A stretch of DNA of 64,000 nt from Symbiodinium natans (GCA_905221605.1 CAJNDS010002827.1:87235-151234); one strand, 5' to 3'; counted from the first letter of the stretch, positions 12,599-25,099 are shown. The notes: a model not told the origin generated them from the letters alone. Made by a program: numbers and translations.

Positions 12599-13850
12599 TC
12601 AACCCTTGAGGATGTAACATTCACAGAATGCGCCTGAGATCCACACTGCCGATTTCGGATCCGCTTCTCCGTGTTTACCCGTAGCTCGAAAATCACTCTG
12701 TGATATACTTTGTCGCCTTATTTCACAGTTGTGGCTTTGGTCTCGTCGGTATTGAAGAAATTCCCTCAGCTGTCTGCCAAACAGGATTTGAGGTCGTGCA
12801 TACCAGCGCGCTGTCGAAAGATTCGGAGAGCAATAGACCTGGGCGGAGCGGCCAAGACGCAGCACCTTTTGACACGATGAACTGATGACACGATGCTCAG
12901 ATGAGCGTTTTTTTGGGAGCTTAAAGTGCAAGAGGGCATTTTCAGGGTGGCGCACAACATGATAAAACTCAGGCTCCAGCTCCAGGTTCCCAGAAGTCGT
13001 GGCCTTTGTCCCGGTCATTGGATTCCAGGAAAACTCCGGAAGCCAACACTGACCAAACCTCAGACATGCGTGTTTTATCATGCAACCTCCATGTGCTATG
13101 CTTGCTGGCATGGCCCTCTGCATTTCTTAACCACCAGAACATGGGAAATATCCTCAGTACGCTCAGTAGGGCCTCAGCTGAGTACCACCAGGTTCCATGA
13201 AAAGCTGTCTCCCAGCTAGGCTGGCTTTTCACAACTGGATCCTGAAGCTTCGTTCTGGATGCGTAACTCATGGACGAGCTCCAACGTGCTTCAGTTCAAA
13301 ACGGCTTAACGGCTTAACGGCTTAACGGTGTCTCCTTGGTGTACTTGTAAATCTTCCACCCCTGCGCATCTGCATGTGCCAACGCCTCACGTTTCGGTCA
13401 GGGCTGCCTTTCGGTAGCCGTCTTCGACCAAGACCCCTTGGAGATCACGCACCTGCACATGAAAACCGACAGGTCTTAAGCAGAAGAAGCTACAGTAGTA
13501 AAGGTTCGCCTGGAGCCACTCTTCGAAGAGCGCTGCGAAGTCCTTCCGGGAGCCTCTCGGCTGGGCCTGGATGGCACCAGCCCTTCGAGGCTTACACACC
13601 TGACAGGTGTCCACTGCTCAATCTTTGCTGGGAAAGTTTCTTCGACCCAACTTCGACCTCCCGCCACTGGATGACCAAGTCCTTCAAGGACCAATTTTGA
13701 CATTCCGAAAAATTCGCAATTCTTACAAAAGGTGGGCCAGTCCTCACGGCCATTAGAGGCATCCGCTAAAGCTTCCTTGACATTTTCGTCAACAGCTTCC
13801 TGCAAGAACTTGAGATCACAAGCGATCACAAGCGAGCGCAACAAGAATCT
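12599..13850 (-). CDS. candidate minus-strand multi-exon gene, unrecognised
   Basis: Coding-like minus-strand blocks run from about 13850 down to 12600. I read LKFLQEAVDENVKEALADAS and REDWPTFCKNCEFFGMSKLV at 13640-13850. QPRGSRKDFAALFEEWLQAN with HVQVRDLQGVLVEDGYRKAA is at about 13390-13570. Further down, EFYHVVRHPENALLHFKLPK lies at about 12890-12960, and GEADPKSAVWISGAFCECYI near 12610-12670. Frame changes between blocks imply introns. The blocks may belong to one or two genes. No family is recognised. A 9-bp GCTTAACGG triplication lies just upstream at about 13302-13328. Confidence 0.5.
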
Positions 13851-14697
13851 GATTTCGAGTTAAGTAAGGGTGTTGGGGTTCTGGGTCGATCGCCATACTA
13901 CGCTGTGCTACACTAACACTATGCTTTAGGGCTTTGGTTTTTGGATACAAAATGCTGAGCTGGACTGGAAGCACCAACGGCATAACTTTCTCATGAGCTC
14001 CATGGGCTGCTGCTCATTCACATGCAGTACATGTTCCAACCATACCAACTAAAGTGTGATTTCGCAGTTCGGAAACGCGGAGACGGTCTCAGAGGGTTAT
14101 CCCAGATGCCCCGGGTCCTCGCGATCGTCTCCAGTTCCTCGGAGCCCACAGCAGCTTGCAGCCCAGGCTTGAGCAGCAGAACTCCAGAAAAAGTGCTTTC
14201 AAAATGCTTTCAAGGTGCCTTCGGAAATCTCGCCCAGACTGAGACTGAGATCCTACAATCTCTGAGAGAATGAATGGCCAGCGGGACAGTAAGATTCTCT
14301 TCCTGACTTCAACGGGGGACACTACAGTGCTCTGCAAAGGTCAACTTCTGTCCTCTTCCCAGGGAAATTCGTCGTGGCAGGCGCTTACCAATCCTCTGCC
14401 AACCGCTGCAACAGGTGTTTGTAGCTGTCAGTCCTGTCATGTCTCACACCCAATGTTCATTCAAGCATCCGCCATCTGGAAGATGTGCATGCTCCTGAGC
14501 GGGGTAAGCAACTAAGCCGAACCTTTAAGGAAAATAGACAAAGATTCTGTAAGATGCCTCTATTCAAAGAATGAAGCCCTTCCTTCGAGGCTGGGGCCTC
14601 GTCATTCTGCAGCGCGCGGGCATAGACCATGCTGATGCTAACTGAGAAGACTGCAATCTCCCAACATCTGAGTCAGGGCTCTGTGATCCGATTTCAT

Positions 14698-14783
14698 GGG
14701 CAGCACATGGGCAGCACATTGGGCAGCACATGGGGCAGCACATGGGGCAGCTCATGGGCAGCACATGGGCAGCACATGGCAGC
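14698..14783. repeat. minisatellite, unit about GGGCAGCACAT
   Basis: Seven imperfect tandem copies of a GGGCAGCACAT/GGGGCAGCACAT unit, 9-13 bp each. Confidence 0.85.
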
Positions 14784-15249
14784 TGATGGTTGATCCTGAA
14801 GCCAATGGCTCGGTCTTGCATGCTGGGTTCAGTTTTACAAGGGTTCGGTTTCAAGTGGAGAAACAAGAAGAACTCAAGGCACGCTCTCTTTCATCGCACT
14901 TGCACAAAGAGCATGCAGCCACATCTTGTGGCCTACGTGCGATTGGTTAAGAAAAGATGTCCAAAGGCCATCTAAGGCCCTGCGGTCCGTTGTGGCACTT
15001 CCTGGAGTCCACTGGGCCATGTGCCTGTCCTCCTCTCATCGGTGTCCACTGGAGGCCGAGGCCCTGTAGCCGGAGCTCGTTGCAGGAGTCCACATAAAGT
15101 GGCGTGGATGTGTTGCGGATGTTGCCGCCCTGCAAAACAGTACACGGGCACCGATCGCAAGAATGCGTGCTGGCTGAATCGCACCAGAATGTGTACTAGC
15201 CACGCACTCTACCCCAGCGCTTCCTTTCAGCTCAACTTGAAGAAGTGCA

Positions 15250-15296
15250 CGGCTGGAACCACAGCCGGAACCACAGCTGGAACCACGGCTGGAACC
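15250..15296. repeat. 12-bp tandem repeat, unit GGAACCACAGCT
   Basis: Four near-identical 12-bp units (GGAACCACAGCC, GGAACCACAGCT, GGAACCACGGCT and a partial). The multiple of three would keep a reading frame if it were translated. Confidence 0.8.
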
Positions 15297-16081
15297 TGCG
15301 CCCGATCAAAGAAGAGCAACCTTGCAGCTGAAAACGTATAAAAAGCCAGCCAGCGAAATGACAGCAACACAGAGTAACACGTTGCGCAAGCCGCCTGGAC
15401 CGGCCTCGCAGGTTACTGAGGTGCACGATCTGTGCTGCACTACTGCACGTTCCTCATGTTACGGATCACAAAGCTACCTCGGTGCCGTCGGCGGCGGCAC
15501 GACTGTCCTGAGTGACAACACCCTTGGAGTCCTGACTTGGTTTCATCGACCCTTAGAGGCTCTAGATTGCCCTAGACCTGCACAAAATTCGAGGGATCAT
15601 CCACATACCGCTGGATCCGGAGCCTTTGCAACCTTTTTTTATGACATCCATGTGCGCGAGCGGTGGAAGTTCCTAAGCAGAACCGCGGAAGTGAAGCGAG
15701 GGTCTCGCGATTGCACAATGTGCAAACATGCAGATCATGCGCAACTGAAAGCTTCCCTGCCAACGTCTTTGAGGCGCAAGCCCAGCAAAACCGGGACGCC
15801 TGGTTGGCAGGTGCTTTAATCTCACCATCGCGTGCAGGTTTCGATCCGACTACAACTGTCTCAGGCCAGGTCGGCAGCAGCACCGGACTGCCAGGAACTT
15901 CCAACTAAACTCCAATCAATCCTGCGACTGCCTAGGCTTGACTCGAGGACCGAGCTTAGACCATGGTGGCGAAACAAACTGCACCTCTGCAACGGGTCGG
16001 TCACCACACTGCGCAGACTTGAAGTTGTCTGCTGCTGTTTGTTACAGAAAGTTTCGATGAGTGACAGAGAAGAGTTGCACT

Positions 16082-16160
16082 ATCTCACAGCATGTCACAG
16101 CATATCACAGCATGTCACAGCATGTCACAGCATGTCACAGCATGTCACAGCATGTCACAG
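16082..16160. repeat. 10-bp tandem repeat, unit CATGTCACAG
   Basis: About eight tandem copies of CATGTCACAG, six of them exact (16091-16100 and 16111-16160), with CATATCACAG as an internal variant and TATCTCACAG at the left edge. Confidence 0.95.
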
Positions 16161-16660
16161 CGTCGCAGAAAAGCTTCAGAGCCCGTGGCCTGAGACTGAG
16201 AGGCTACCAGGCCTAGTCGCAAATCGAGTGCCTATTCTGCATGCTCTGGCCTAACTACTGCGCTCTCTTGCACTTCGCGCGCTGCACAATAGCTGAAATT
16301 TGCGCACTCTCGACTCCGGCCTGGAGCTAGCGCCAGCGGAGGCCTGTTCACATCAAAGATGCAGCTAGCCTGCGCCACCGAGATGCGATTGTTTCCCAAG
16401 CCTGGGCAGTGTAGAAGCCCCCATGACACCGGAGGCCGCGACACCTGATCCGCAGACAGAAGCGCAAATTTGGACCCGCTTGCTCTTCCACTCCTCCAAA
16501 AACTGAGACCTACTGAGATGGTTGCTAGACTCGACTATTTGACTCGGCATCACTCAGGAATCGCAGACAATTGCCAGCCTGTTTCAGTGAAGAGAACGTC
16601 GCTGGCACAGTGACAACTTTTCGGGAGTCGGATGCGGAGAAGCTCTCGTGTCATGAGCTG

Positions 16661-16880
16661 TCAATGCGACAGTACAACAGCTGTACCACTTCGGATCTTC
16701 ACTGGATCTTCCAAAACCGTGCATAGGCTCTCTAGGCCTCCAAGCCCCAACAAAACAACCACAGACGACTGTCTGCTCGCTCTGCAAAAGCTTGAGAACA
16801 TGAGCATCATGAAGGCATCATGAGCCACGAGCTGCAACATGCAAAGCCGGAGCCTGTCCGCAGGAATCAGCGAGTTTACA
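16661..16880 (-). CDS. candidate exon, armadillo-repeat-like helices
   Basis: Minus strand reads ASRQSSVVVLLGLGGLESLC followed by TVLEDPVKIRSGTAVVLSH, and upstream AHDAFMMLMF. The pattern of hydrophobic helices with a GG-LESL turn resembles an armadillo/HEAT helical repeat. That is a fold-level impression from one repeat, not a family assignment. Exon ends are not resolved. Confidence 0.45.
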
Positions 16881-17167
16881 GCTAGCGCGTGCATTTTGGC
16901 GACTTCGTTTGAAATCGGGCAGCTCCACTGTCGCTCAGCAGTCGCATTTCGCATGTGCGGAATGTATGTTTGAGGTCTCACCTGAGATCACGTGTGCATG
17001 TGGGCTCGAGGGGCAAGGGTTGGGAGGGGACAAAAGCACGGGTCAGCACTTGCGGTGTTAGCTGCTCACTCGCTCGCCTTGTCGTCTCTCTTTCCTCTTC
17101 CGCTTGCTCTTCTTACAGCCTTATTTCCTCCCAGTGTGTCAACAATTGCCAACACCTCAAAGTCAGG

Positions 17168-17705
17168 ATGGCTAGATTGCGGTGGCCGCCGGGCGCTGCC
17201 ACGGCGTTGGCTCTCGCTCGGGGCCTGCTCGCGTTTGTGGCCATATTCGCGCACTCGCCGGCGCGGGCATTCGCACAAAGATGCAAGGGCAGAGTTCTGC
17301 CCCCGCGCGCGCGCTCACCTAGGTTCCCTGCACGTTCCGTACTCGAAACCTCACGCCTAGGTCTCGAAACGTGGCAAGCACGCACTTTCCTGCACCTTGG
17401 CCTTTGGATGGATTCGTTTCGCGCCAGTGTTACTTCTTCTTTCTCCTCTTCCGCCTTCCGCTTCTCATTCTTATGGGTTTGGTTTTCAAGCTTCTCTCAG
17501 CACCGTGTCTGGAGAATCCAAGGTCCTTCTGAGTTTGGGTCGAGGAAGCCCTGCGCTGAGACGGCTCCCCGACATTGGTGAATCTGTCTCGCTGTCCCGT
17601 CTCTGTCTCAGCATGTTTCAGATGCTCATGCTGCTCTGCAGATGTGGCCTTTCACAGGAGGAGGCAGAGGTGGCCTTAGCTTTGACAGCGTCGCACCCAT
17701 GATTG
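17168..17705 (+). CDS. candidate plus-strand gene with signal-peptide-like start
   Basis: An ATG at 17168 opens with MARLRWPPGAATALALARGL, followed by hydrophobic LAFVAIFAHSPARAFA. This has the charge-then-hydrophobic-then-small-residue layout of a secretory or plastid-targeting signal. Further on, ESVSLSRLCLSMFQMLMLLC and CGLSQEEAEVALALTASHP end at a TGA at 17700-17702. Two near-repeated pyrimidine-rich stretches (about 17085-17115 and 17430-17470) could be intron polypyrimidine tracts or a local duplication. No domain is recognised and the gene is speculative. Confidence 0.3.
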
Positions 17706-18023
17706 TAGTCTTTGCACTTCTCAAGTCCAAGCAGAATGAGCACGAGGAAACACGCAAGATCACATAAGCCAAAGTCGGGATGACCACAGGGCTCGGGGCC
17801 TTGGTCCTCGGCTAGAACCATGGAAGCTTCGAGTTTTGCGAAACTTGTGCTGCTTGCAATTGCCAGAGGTGCTCAGGGTCCAACTCAGGAGGGACAGGTG
17901 TGCCGGCTGCAATGACACTGCAAAGGACAGCGCGATCAGCCGAAATTGACACATCAAACAACATCACAAACTCTTACGGCACACCGGACGGTCTCTTCCG
18001 CGAACTGCTCCGCCTCCACAACC
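17706..18023. other. short stretch without recognised coding
   Basis: Both strands have only short open frames. Nothing specific is seen. Confidence 0.4.
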
Positions 18024-18631
18024 TCAGCAAATCACTTTAACAGGCTGTCCCCTCATTGCACAACTTCGTGTGCCGCTCACGCCTGCTCCGGCCTTCCACA
18101 AAGTTCCAGCTGACATTTCAGCGCATCTCGCCGAACCTTGGCCACAAAACTGGCAGATTAAGTCATGAACTTGCTCTATGGACTTGCTTACACTGGCCCG
18201 GCCCCAACACTGCACCGTCCTACAACCATCCCAACGTGTGCAATAAGGAGCTCAATCGAGCCCTACCACCTACGTGTCATCCAACCCAAGCCACCATCTT
18301 CAGATGCTCCCCGTACAAGATCCAGAGCAAGCGCTGTTCTGAATCTGTTCTTGTTAAAATCATCTGCCACATGAGTTTGTAGTCTGTGCAAATATTTGCA
18401 AGATCTTGGAAAACCAGGCTCAAGAATACCTCACCCGAGCATACCGCTGCAAGCGCCACAAGGAACCAAGATAACTAGTAGGCAGCACCATTGCATGCGC
18501 CAGACTGGGAATGCGGCGATGACTCGGGCACCTGTCTTTGATTCCACTGTGTGCTGCCAAGAGCCATCGCCAAGAACCTGATCACGCAGCATGACATTAA
18601 CAACAAGTTTCGGTGAATGAGAGCGGCGCAT
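18024..18631 (-). CDS. candidate minus-strand exons, unrecognised
   Basis: Three coding-like blocks are in order on the minus strand. KLVVNVMLRDQVLGDGSWQH with SKTGARVIAAFPVWRMQW is at about 18490-18615. FLSLVFQDLANICTDYKLMW with TRTDSEQRLLWILYGEHLKM is at about 18285-18425. KSIEQVHDLICQFCGQGSAR is at about 18110-18185. Frame changes between them imply introns. They probably belong to one gene. No family recognised. Confidence 0.5.
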
Positions 18632-19734
18632 GCCAGAACATGGCTGCTTCGTACTTCTTTGGTGCTTCAGATTTGGTACTCCGTCCTCATTGATACAGCA
18701 AGCTTTGTCCTCTTGATGTTTACTCTACCTACGACAAGTACAACTAGCAGGAGTTCCGGGGAGTAGGACTACTTGACTGTCACGACTACTAGACTTCGAC
18801 CACTACGAATAATTTGCCTCGGCTTCCTGGCGAGAAGCGTTTGGAACAAGCAGACACGGATCCAGCAACCTAACCCCCCCCCCGCTTTGTGGGACCCCCC
18901 CCCATCGCTTGGAGGAGCTGCAAACCGATGCCTTGGGGGCTTCGCGTGTCGGTGCTCCTGGAGAGGGCAGACTTTTGCTGGGACCCCCCTTCCTTTAGGA
19001 TTCTTGCTGGGACCCGCCCTGGCACCTTGGAACCCCCCTGGACCCCCCCGCTGCCTTTGAGACCTTTCCAGAAACCCTCCACCTGCCTTTTCTGTGCTTG
19101 GGCCGGCCCGGCTGCCGAGGCCACGCGCGCAAGCGTTTACAATTACGAATACTCCCACTGCCACGACCCCTTACGACGGTGCTCATTTCTAGGACTACTA
19201 CTCCTACTGCTGCTACTACTGCTCGTAGTGAACCAATCATCTTGCCCCCCTGCTGCTTGCACGAAGTGACGCAAGTCAATATATACACCCTCTTTTGCCT
19301 TCACGAAGAAGACCCTCCCGCAATGCTGTTCTGGTTGCTGTCGCCAAGTCAGAAAAACTAGAGCAAGTCACACAAAAAGAAACAGACCTCGACCAGACAT
19401 TTGGACAAGGCCCAGCCCTCTTCAAACTGTAAACTTGAAGGCAGAACGTGGGGCTGCCACTCAGACCCTATTTCGAAACATAGGAAAAGCCCAATATCAT
19501 CACTAAACCACTAACAGCAAACAGCGAACGGAAGTGCTGAAACACGAAGGCTCATGATTTTGGATAACTTCAGACTGGCCAAGCAAGAGCCCGCTCAATG
19601 CGTAACCTTGTCCGCAAGATGCAAGGGGATGTCGAAGTTTATGCTCTCCTTGACACGTCAAGGAAAACAAACAGAAGGCTGCACTTGTTGACATGTCAAA
19701 AATCAAGCATCGCCGCGGTTCTTGAAATCAGGGA
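18632..19734. other. repeat-dominated stretch
   Basis: Dominated by one copy of the dispersed C-run repeat (18818-19150) and a CTA/CTG-type triplet tract (about 19195-19235). Long open frames here, such as 18769-19164 minus, follow the repeat's composition and are not taken as genes. Confidence 0.6.
18818..19150 (+). repeat. dispersed C-run repeat, copy 2
   Basis: Starts CTCGGCTTCCTGGCGAGAAG, continues TGGAACAAGCAGACACGGATC, and has several GGGACCCCCC words inside. Ends GGCCGGCCCGGCTGCCGAGG then CGCGCGCAAGCGTTTACAATTA. The two ends share an inverted CCTCGGC motif. Confidence 0.8.
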
Positions 19735-20890
19735 CTACAAGCAGGACACCTGCGAGACACTGATGTTGCATGCCCTGTCCTCATCATTACCAGCCCCACC
19801 AATAGAAGTCGGAGCGCATCCACCCGCAACTGCTCGGCCTGCGGCTTCAGGCGTCCACTCCAAGAATCGCAGGCTAAGCGAGCGGCCTCCGGACAAAGCC
19901 ACGTGAACCCTGGCAGCTTGAGCCTCGGGCACAGGCTCAAAGGGGGCAAGTCTCCAGTTGTGAATGAACCACCGACATCCACCAACGCACCCGTTGTACA
20001 ATCAGCCATTGGCCGCTGCGGCGGCCCTTGCCACTGAAGCTGACACGCCATCCTGCACATGAACACACTATCCCAGACTCAGGATCACGTACATATCCTG
20101 TACAGTTCCTGCAGGCTTACTATGGATTGCCTGACATTTCATACCACAACCCGACTCATTGCTGAGCTGCTCGCTGCGGTGCTTGCAGGCGACCCGGACC
20201 CTGACTGGCCCAAGACCTGCAACATTTTGCACGACCCTGCACGACCTAGGGCATAAGCGGCAATCAAGCTGCTCCTCTCTTGAATGAACGCTGCACTCTT
20301 ACCGAGGGTGGGCGTGCGAAAACTGCTCCGCATTAGGCAGGCAAATTCCAAATTATGGCAAACAATTGGATAACGTCGGCTTGAGAAGCCAGCAGCCCTT
20401 GCGTACGCATCTCTAGGCAAGTCTTCCTGGTCTTTCTGATCTTGCATGGTGGTCCGGTGAAGTAGCCGAGTAGCTGTTCGACGCTGCGTACAGGATGGGC
20501 ACAATCACGAATCCCAAATGCCGGCACGTCGGCGGCAAACTCACCCGAGCAGATCCGTACCATTCTGGGACGGTCCGACACGGCTTTACAAAAGAATAGT
20601 GGTTTGTGGGGTGATACATCAATAGGAGATAGAGGCAACGTGGTTGCGGACCCCTTCCCGCGCTAAGCACCGAGTTCGGCGGGTTCAGGGCTCTGCGATG
20701 CCAAAGATGAATAACCTTTGCAAGCACTTTGCAGCCCTTCGCAGCACTCCTTTACCGCTGCACTTCGCCCGCGTGCTTGCCTCCATTGCCTCGAAACAAG
20801 CTCTAAGGCTCCAAGGCTTTCACCTCGTCTACCCCTCGCCACGAATGCAACGAAAAGCGATATGCCGAGTGCTGCCATCGCGGCATACAA
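19735..20890 (-). CDS. candidate minus-strand gene, unrecognised
   Basis: Coding-like minus-strand blocks: ALGISLFVAFVARGRRGESL and LELVSRQWRQARGRSAAVKE at about 20730-20880. DRPRMVRICSGEFAADVPAF and RSVEQLLGYFTGPPC with LASQADVIQLFAIIWNL are at about 20335-20580. VPEAQAARVHVALSGGRSLS and LRFLEWTPEAAGRAV are at about 19840-19945. The hydrophobic first block could be a membrane segment or signal. Introns separate the blocks. I cannot assign a family. Confidence 0.5.
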
Positions 20891-21537
20891 TCCTCAGAGA
20901 ATCCCAGCTCTACAAGGTCATTCCATTTCAACTTGGCTTCCGCTACTGCAAGGAGCTGGCCGAGGCTTGTCTGTGACTGGGCAATACCTCACAACGATTC
21001 ATGAGAGTCCATTCCAGAACGTTGTAATAACTAACCATCATTCAGTCCTCGACTGCCGCGTGCGTCCCAGAGTTTCGTATCTTCCTCACCAGGGTGATCT
21101 TCCTATATCTTCCTCATGAACGTGCAATGGAGGCTGCGAAGCCATGCGTGAAGACATGAGTTCCCCAAGAGTCCCTAGGAGCCTTTGAAGTGACTACGAG
21201 TGAATAATCTGCCTCCTCCAATCTCTGAATCCGCGGAGCTCTCTGCGGAGCGATCCGCGCTGAATTCTTTGTCGCACTGGCCTGGTTGGGACAATGAAGC
21301 TGTGACAATGTACCAGCCGCTACACATGCCTTCTTTGCGGTTTCATTACGTTGGCACAAGCTGCAGGCCCTCAGGTGGGGGGCAAGCCCCCAAGTCGCCC
21401 AAAAGGTTGCAAAAGGTTGTAAACCACAACTTCCGCAAGCTCCAAGGAGCTTGCGTGATGGGAGTCAACACTAGATCGAGCAAACTGAATGCGCTGGAAC
21501 TGGTTCACGGATGTGAGCGGGGTCTGAAGTCGAGGTT
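20891..21537. other. stretch without a recognised gene
   Basis: Open but uninformative frames on both strands, such as minus 21114-21359. A minus-strand block around LELAEVVVYNLLQPF (21380-21445) may be an exon. Nothing else is seen. Confidence 0.35.
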
Positions 21538-23067
21538 TCACAAGGAAGCACACGCAAAGAAGCTTGCAAGAAGCCAACAAGGGTTCGAGAAGGGAACAGA
21601 CAAGCGGACAAGCGGACTCAGTCTGCAAGCTGCCTTGGAGCGACTTCTGGCTTTCTGGTCTGCAGCCCCTGGGGAGTCCAGAAGCTCGTAGCCGATAATT
21701 TTAACTGGGCCTGAGTATGGCACGAAACCACAGAGGTGAATTCCTGGGCCTCGTTTTGTCGTTTTGTCGCACGTGATCCTAGGCGCTGGGCCATGTGTTG
21801 CCTCGCGTCCGTCCTGCGCAAATCGCAGCAGAGGAGCCCTTCTCAAGCAACTAAGCAGCCAACACGCTCAAACATGCTCGAGCCTCCAGGCCACGAAAGG
21901 CATCCACGGAGAGCAAGTACTGCATCACCTCAGGGCTGTGAGCATGGTCTGAGGCACAAGCCGATCCAGCTTTCGGCTCTTCGCCCTAGCGTGCCCTTTG
22001 CACCGTCGCTCTAGCCCAGACCAGAACCATCCGGCATGGCATCGGACAACCGAACACCCTGGGGATTCAGCTGCATCTGTGATCGGATAGTGCATGGGCT
22101 CTGTTATCTGCACCTCAAGAGCCCAGCAGAAAAAGGTTGCGAAATGTTGCGAATGGCATCGAACCATGGGATGATGTCGCAAGCTTAGGCAGAAGCGATC
22201 ATCTCGTCAAAAGAGCCATGTTTGCCTCCAGACAGGGAATGTGTCTGCCTTGCCTTGCTATGCCAAGAGTCAGCACACATCGCTGAGCGCACAGCTCCAA
22301 TCATCCTGCCGCAGACATGCGCCAGCTGCTCGGCAACAGGTCGGGCTGCTCAGACGTGCCTCCATGTCGTCCAGAGTCTCTTCTCTGAACTCACCCTGGC
22401 ATGGTTGGAATAGTTGGGTCATGTCTCCAGTTGATCCGGCTCTTGGCACAAGGTTCTAAGGAAGCAGATGCAAGCCAAACATGTCGTAGTGCACCCCTGC
22501 AGGTGTGTGAAAGGACTTCTCGTGAAGTCGACGGTTCTGCCTGAGCAAGGCAGCTTTGCAAGACATGGATGATCGTGGCCAGAAAGGCCATTTGGTAGGT
22601 AGGGCTGGCACTCTGGCTGAAACATTTTTGAGAGGTCTTCGGTCAGAGCTTGCAATGGCTGAGACCTGCAAAAACGGGCGCTCAGCGCTCCGCGTTCACA
22701 GCAAGACAAGGGACACATGAAGCGGCGATGCAAGAGCACATGATGGCACAGCTAGCCGCTCATCAGCTGTCCGAGGACCGAGCTGACCGTTTGTGGCATT
22801 CGCCTCCCAGGCTTTCTCCATCTGCTGCGCCTTCAAAACAATGCGTGCCTTCATCTGACCATAATCACAAAGCCCTCAACCAAAGCACAGAGCAAAGTAC
22901 GGTTTGCCTCCCTGCCAGCTTCCTTGACTGCAGCTGGTAAGATCATCAAGCCTGAGGGTTCTTCCCAAACTGTCAAAGAAGTCACTACCTCGAGTTTCAA
23001 AGTCCATGGCCATAGGCGATAACGTGTCGCGCGCTAGGTCCAACCTGACATGTCGAATTGCCAGCAC
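21538..23067 (-). CDS. candidate minus-strand multi-exon gene, unrecognised
   Basis: Strong coding-like blocks in transcription order: EIRHVRLDLARDTLSPMAMD and ETRGSDFFDSLGRTLRLDDL at 22940-23067. Then MKARIVLKAQQMEKAWEANA with GQLGPRTADERL at about 22740-22850. PLQALTEDLSKMFQPECQPY is at about 22590-22660. AALLRQNRRLHEKSFHTPAG with VHYDMFGLHLL is at about 22458-22560. Farther 3', FVPYSGPVKIIGYELLDSPG at about 21670-21730 may belong to the same or the next gene. Frame shifts between blocks fit short introns. Family unknown. Confidence 0.55.
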
Positions 23068-23716
23068 TCTCGTTCTAGCTCATCGGTGAGAACCGCAGGC
23101 GTCCTTGCACTAAGCTTGGGCCTTAACAAAGTACAGCCCGCGTCGCATGAGGGAAACTTGACACTTTATATCAGATATCACAGACGATTTGTCCACCCGT
23201 ACTGAAAAAAATCGCCGTGTCCTTTCAATCGCAAGACTGTTGCATTTGGATTGATAGTGTGTTGCGTAACGCAAGGCTTTCCTGTTTGATCAATGGCAAA
23301 CTTCAACAAAAGAAAGGCAAACTTCCAGTCCTCTTCAAAAGGCTTTCTCCAACTCACGATTCAAATCAGATGAAAGTCAATATAAATTGTGGATCATTGT
23401 GGTCGAAGATGGTCAAATTCAGAAACTCAGCAAAGAATCCTCCAAGAGTATGGATAGTAGATAGTTTATTTAGTCCACACACCGTGTGCCAAGCAGGTAA
23501 TACTTCATGGCTGGCAATTAGCCTACTACAAGGGGTAGTGCAAAATACTGCAAACTACTTCTTTTTCACGCAATCCCATGTGTTTGACAGCGCGTCAATG
23601 CCCAGATATCTCAGGGCGCGTTTCTGCACACAAGGCCCTGATGTTTCAGGGTGAGCTTCGGCACAATCCCGACAGATTTCGCGCACCCGCGTTCTTGCGA
23701 AACGCCCACATGTAAG

Positions 23717-23893
23717 CAACCTTTAGTAGCTATAGAAGTGCTCTTGACAAGCTATGCAATGGACTCCCCTCTGCAGGGTTGAGGTTAAGGGGGTGACCTG
23801 CTGTCGAACAACCTTTAGACGTGTTCTTGAGAAGCTACGCAACGGACTCCCTCTGCAGGGTTTTGGGTTGCGGGGGCGACCCGCGGTCGAATC
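23717..23893. repeat. 92-bp tandem duplication
   Basis: Two diverged copies start with CAACCTTTAG at 23717 and 23809. Both contain CTTGA-AAGCTA-GCAA-GGACTCC, CTCTGCAGGGTT and a GGGG-GAC end followed by GTCGAA. Confidence 0.85.
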
Positions 23894-23949
23894 TGGAGCC
23901 TTACCTCCCCCGAGCCTTCTACCTCCCCCCTCACTGACAGGCCAAGCGG

Positions 23950-24048
23950 ATGCAGTGGTGATGAAACGTCATACCCCCCCCCACAAAGCTATGGGTGATG
24001 AAACGTAATCCCCCCCCACAAAGCGGCTGCATTGGTGATGAAACGGAG
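23950..24048. repeat. tandem repeat, unit about 38-41 bp with GTGATGAAACG and a C-run
   Basis: Two and a half copies of GGTGATGAAACG, followed in the first two by T(C)AT/AAT, a C-run of eight or nine, and ACAAAGC. Confidence 0.8.
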
Positions 24049-25099
24049 GCAATCTCCGCGCCACCAACTAATCACCACTAGACATCAGTCGTCTCCTTTG
24101 GGTAGTAGCAGCTTTGATTTCGCAGTGGATACAAAGTTAGAACCTTCGCTTCATAATTAATAACGATCAGCTTGACATTAGCAATTAAAGGTGAGTAGTT
24201 AATATTTAGTAGAATACAGCTGTCTCTTTGAAATCAGTACTTCGCAGTTAGTCGTGAATAAATAGAAACGGTAGTAGGTAATGCCGACCAGTTACTAGCT
24301 AAAATGCATAATGAAAAGTTGGCAGTTCATGGTTGGTAGATACAACAACAGCAACAATCAGAAATATGGTACTAATACTGATAATAGTAATGGCCATAGT
24401 GACTACTCAGAAAGTAGAATTAGTAGTACTAGTACTAAAGGTAAAACATAATCGAAGAACCCGGCCAAAATGGTCGCAGTAGAAGTAGTATTTCATCGCT
24501 AGCAACACAGTCAGCCAATTGTTTTGTTTTAGGGAAATACCGACGCACTTCACCCATCTACCCCAAGCCATTTTGGAAGTGGCGATTTCGAGGTTTACAG
24601 GTTAGGACCTGGTCACAGTTTTGATGGGTTTTCCGCTAGGTGCATTTCCGACTTCGGCAAAAGTCGCCAAAAGTACTTGCGCCCACACATGGCATCTCAA
24701 AGCCGTGGAACAAAATGATCTTAGATGAGCTTTGACTGGCCCCTCATTTCTCCGCGTTCGTCTCCCTCCACGGACACGCCAATGGGAGACTCCGGGCGCT
24801 TGAGTCTGCCGGTGTGGCCTGTCTCCCACCATTGTCGCCAATCATGCAGTTTCCACCTGTTATCCTAAAGCAAAAGCATTTGTGTCTCGCTTCTTGTCTG
24901 GCTTGAGCTGTGCGCTGCTTTGGGGTGGGTGCTTTGCTGTTGCACTCAGGTCGAGTCTGTCGGTAAATACTCATACAGTCACAAGTATGATGGGCTCTGA
25001 ATGGGGAAGGTCACGGCTCACGCAGAGGAATGGTTGTGTATTTGTTGTTTTTGCTGACTCGGTCTTCCGAATTGCACCTATCTGCGCCTTTTTCGAGGC

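Larger units (their letters stand above)
13851..16660. other. repeat-containing stretch with uncertain exons
   Basis: Minisatellites at 14698-14783, 15250-15296 and 16082-16160 lie here. Minus-strand 14089-14337 (around RKRILLSRWPFILSEIVG) and both strands of 15570-15905 are open and mildly coding-like. I cannot define exon ends or name a family. Confidence 0.35.

Noticed and set aside
16091-16160. Regular 10-bp repeats considered as a CRISPR-like array
   Set aside because: No unique spacers; it is a plain tandem repeat in a eukaryotic context.
24560-24590. CCAAGCCATTTTGGAAG considered as a spliced-leader gene
   Set aside because: Only the central CCATTTTGG matches; the TCAAG end and a following donor are missing.
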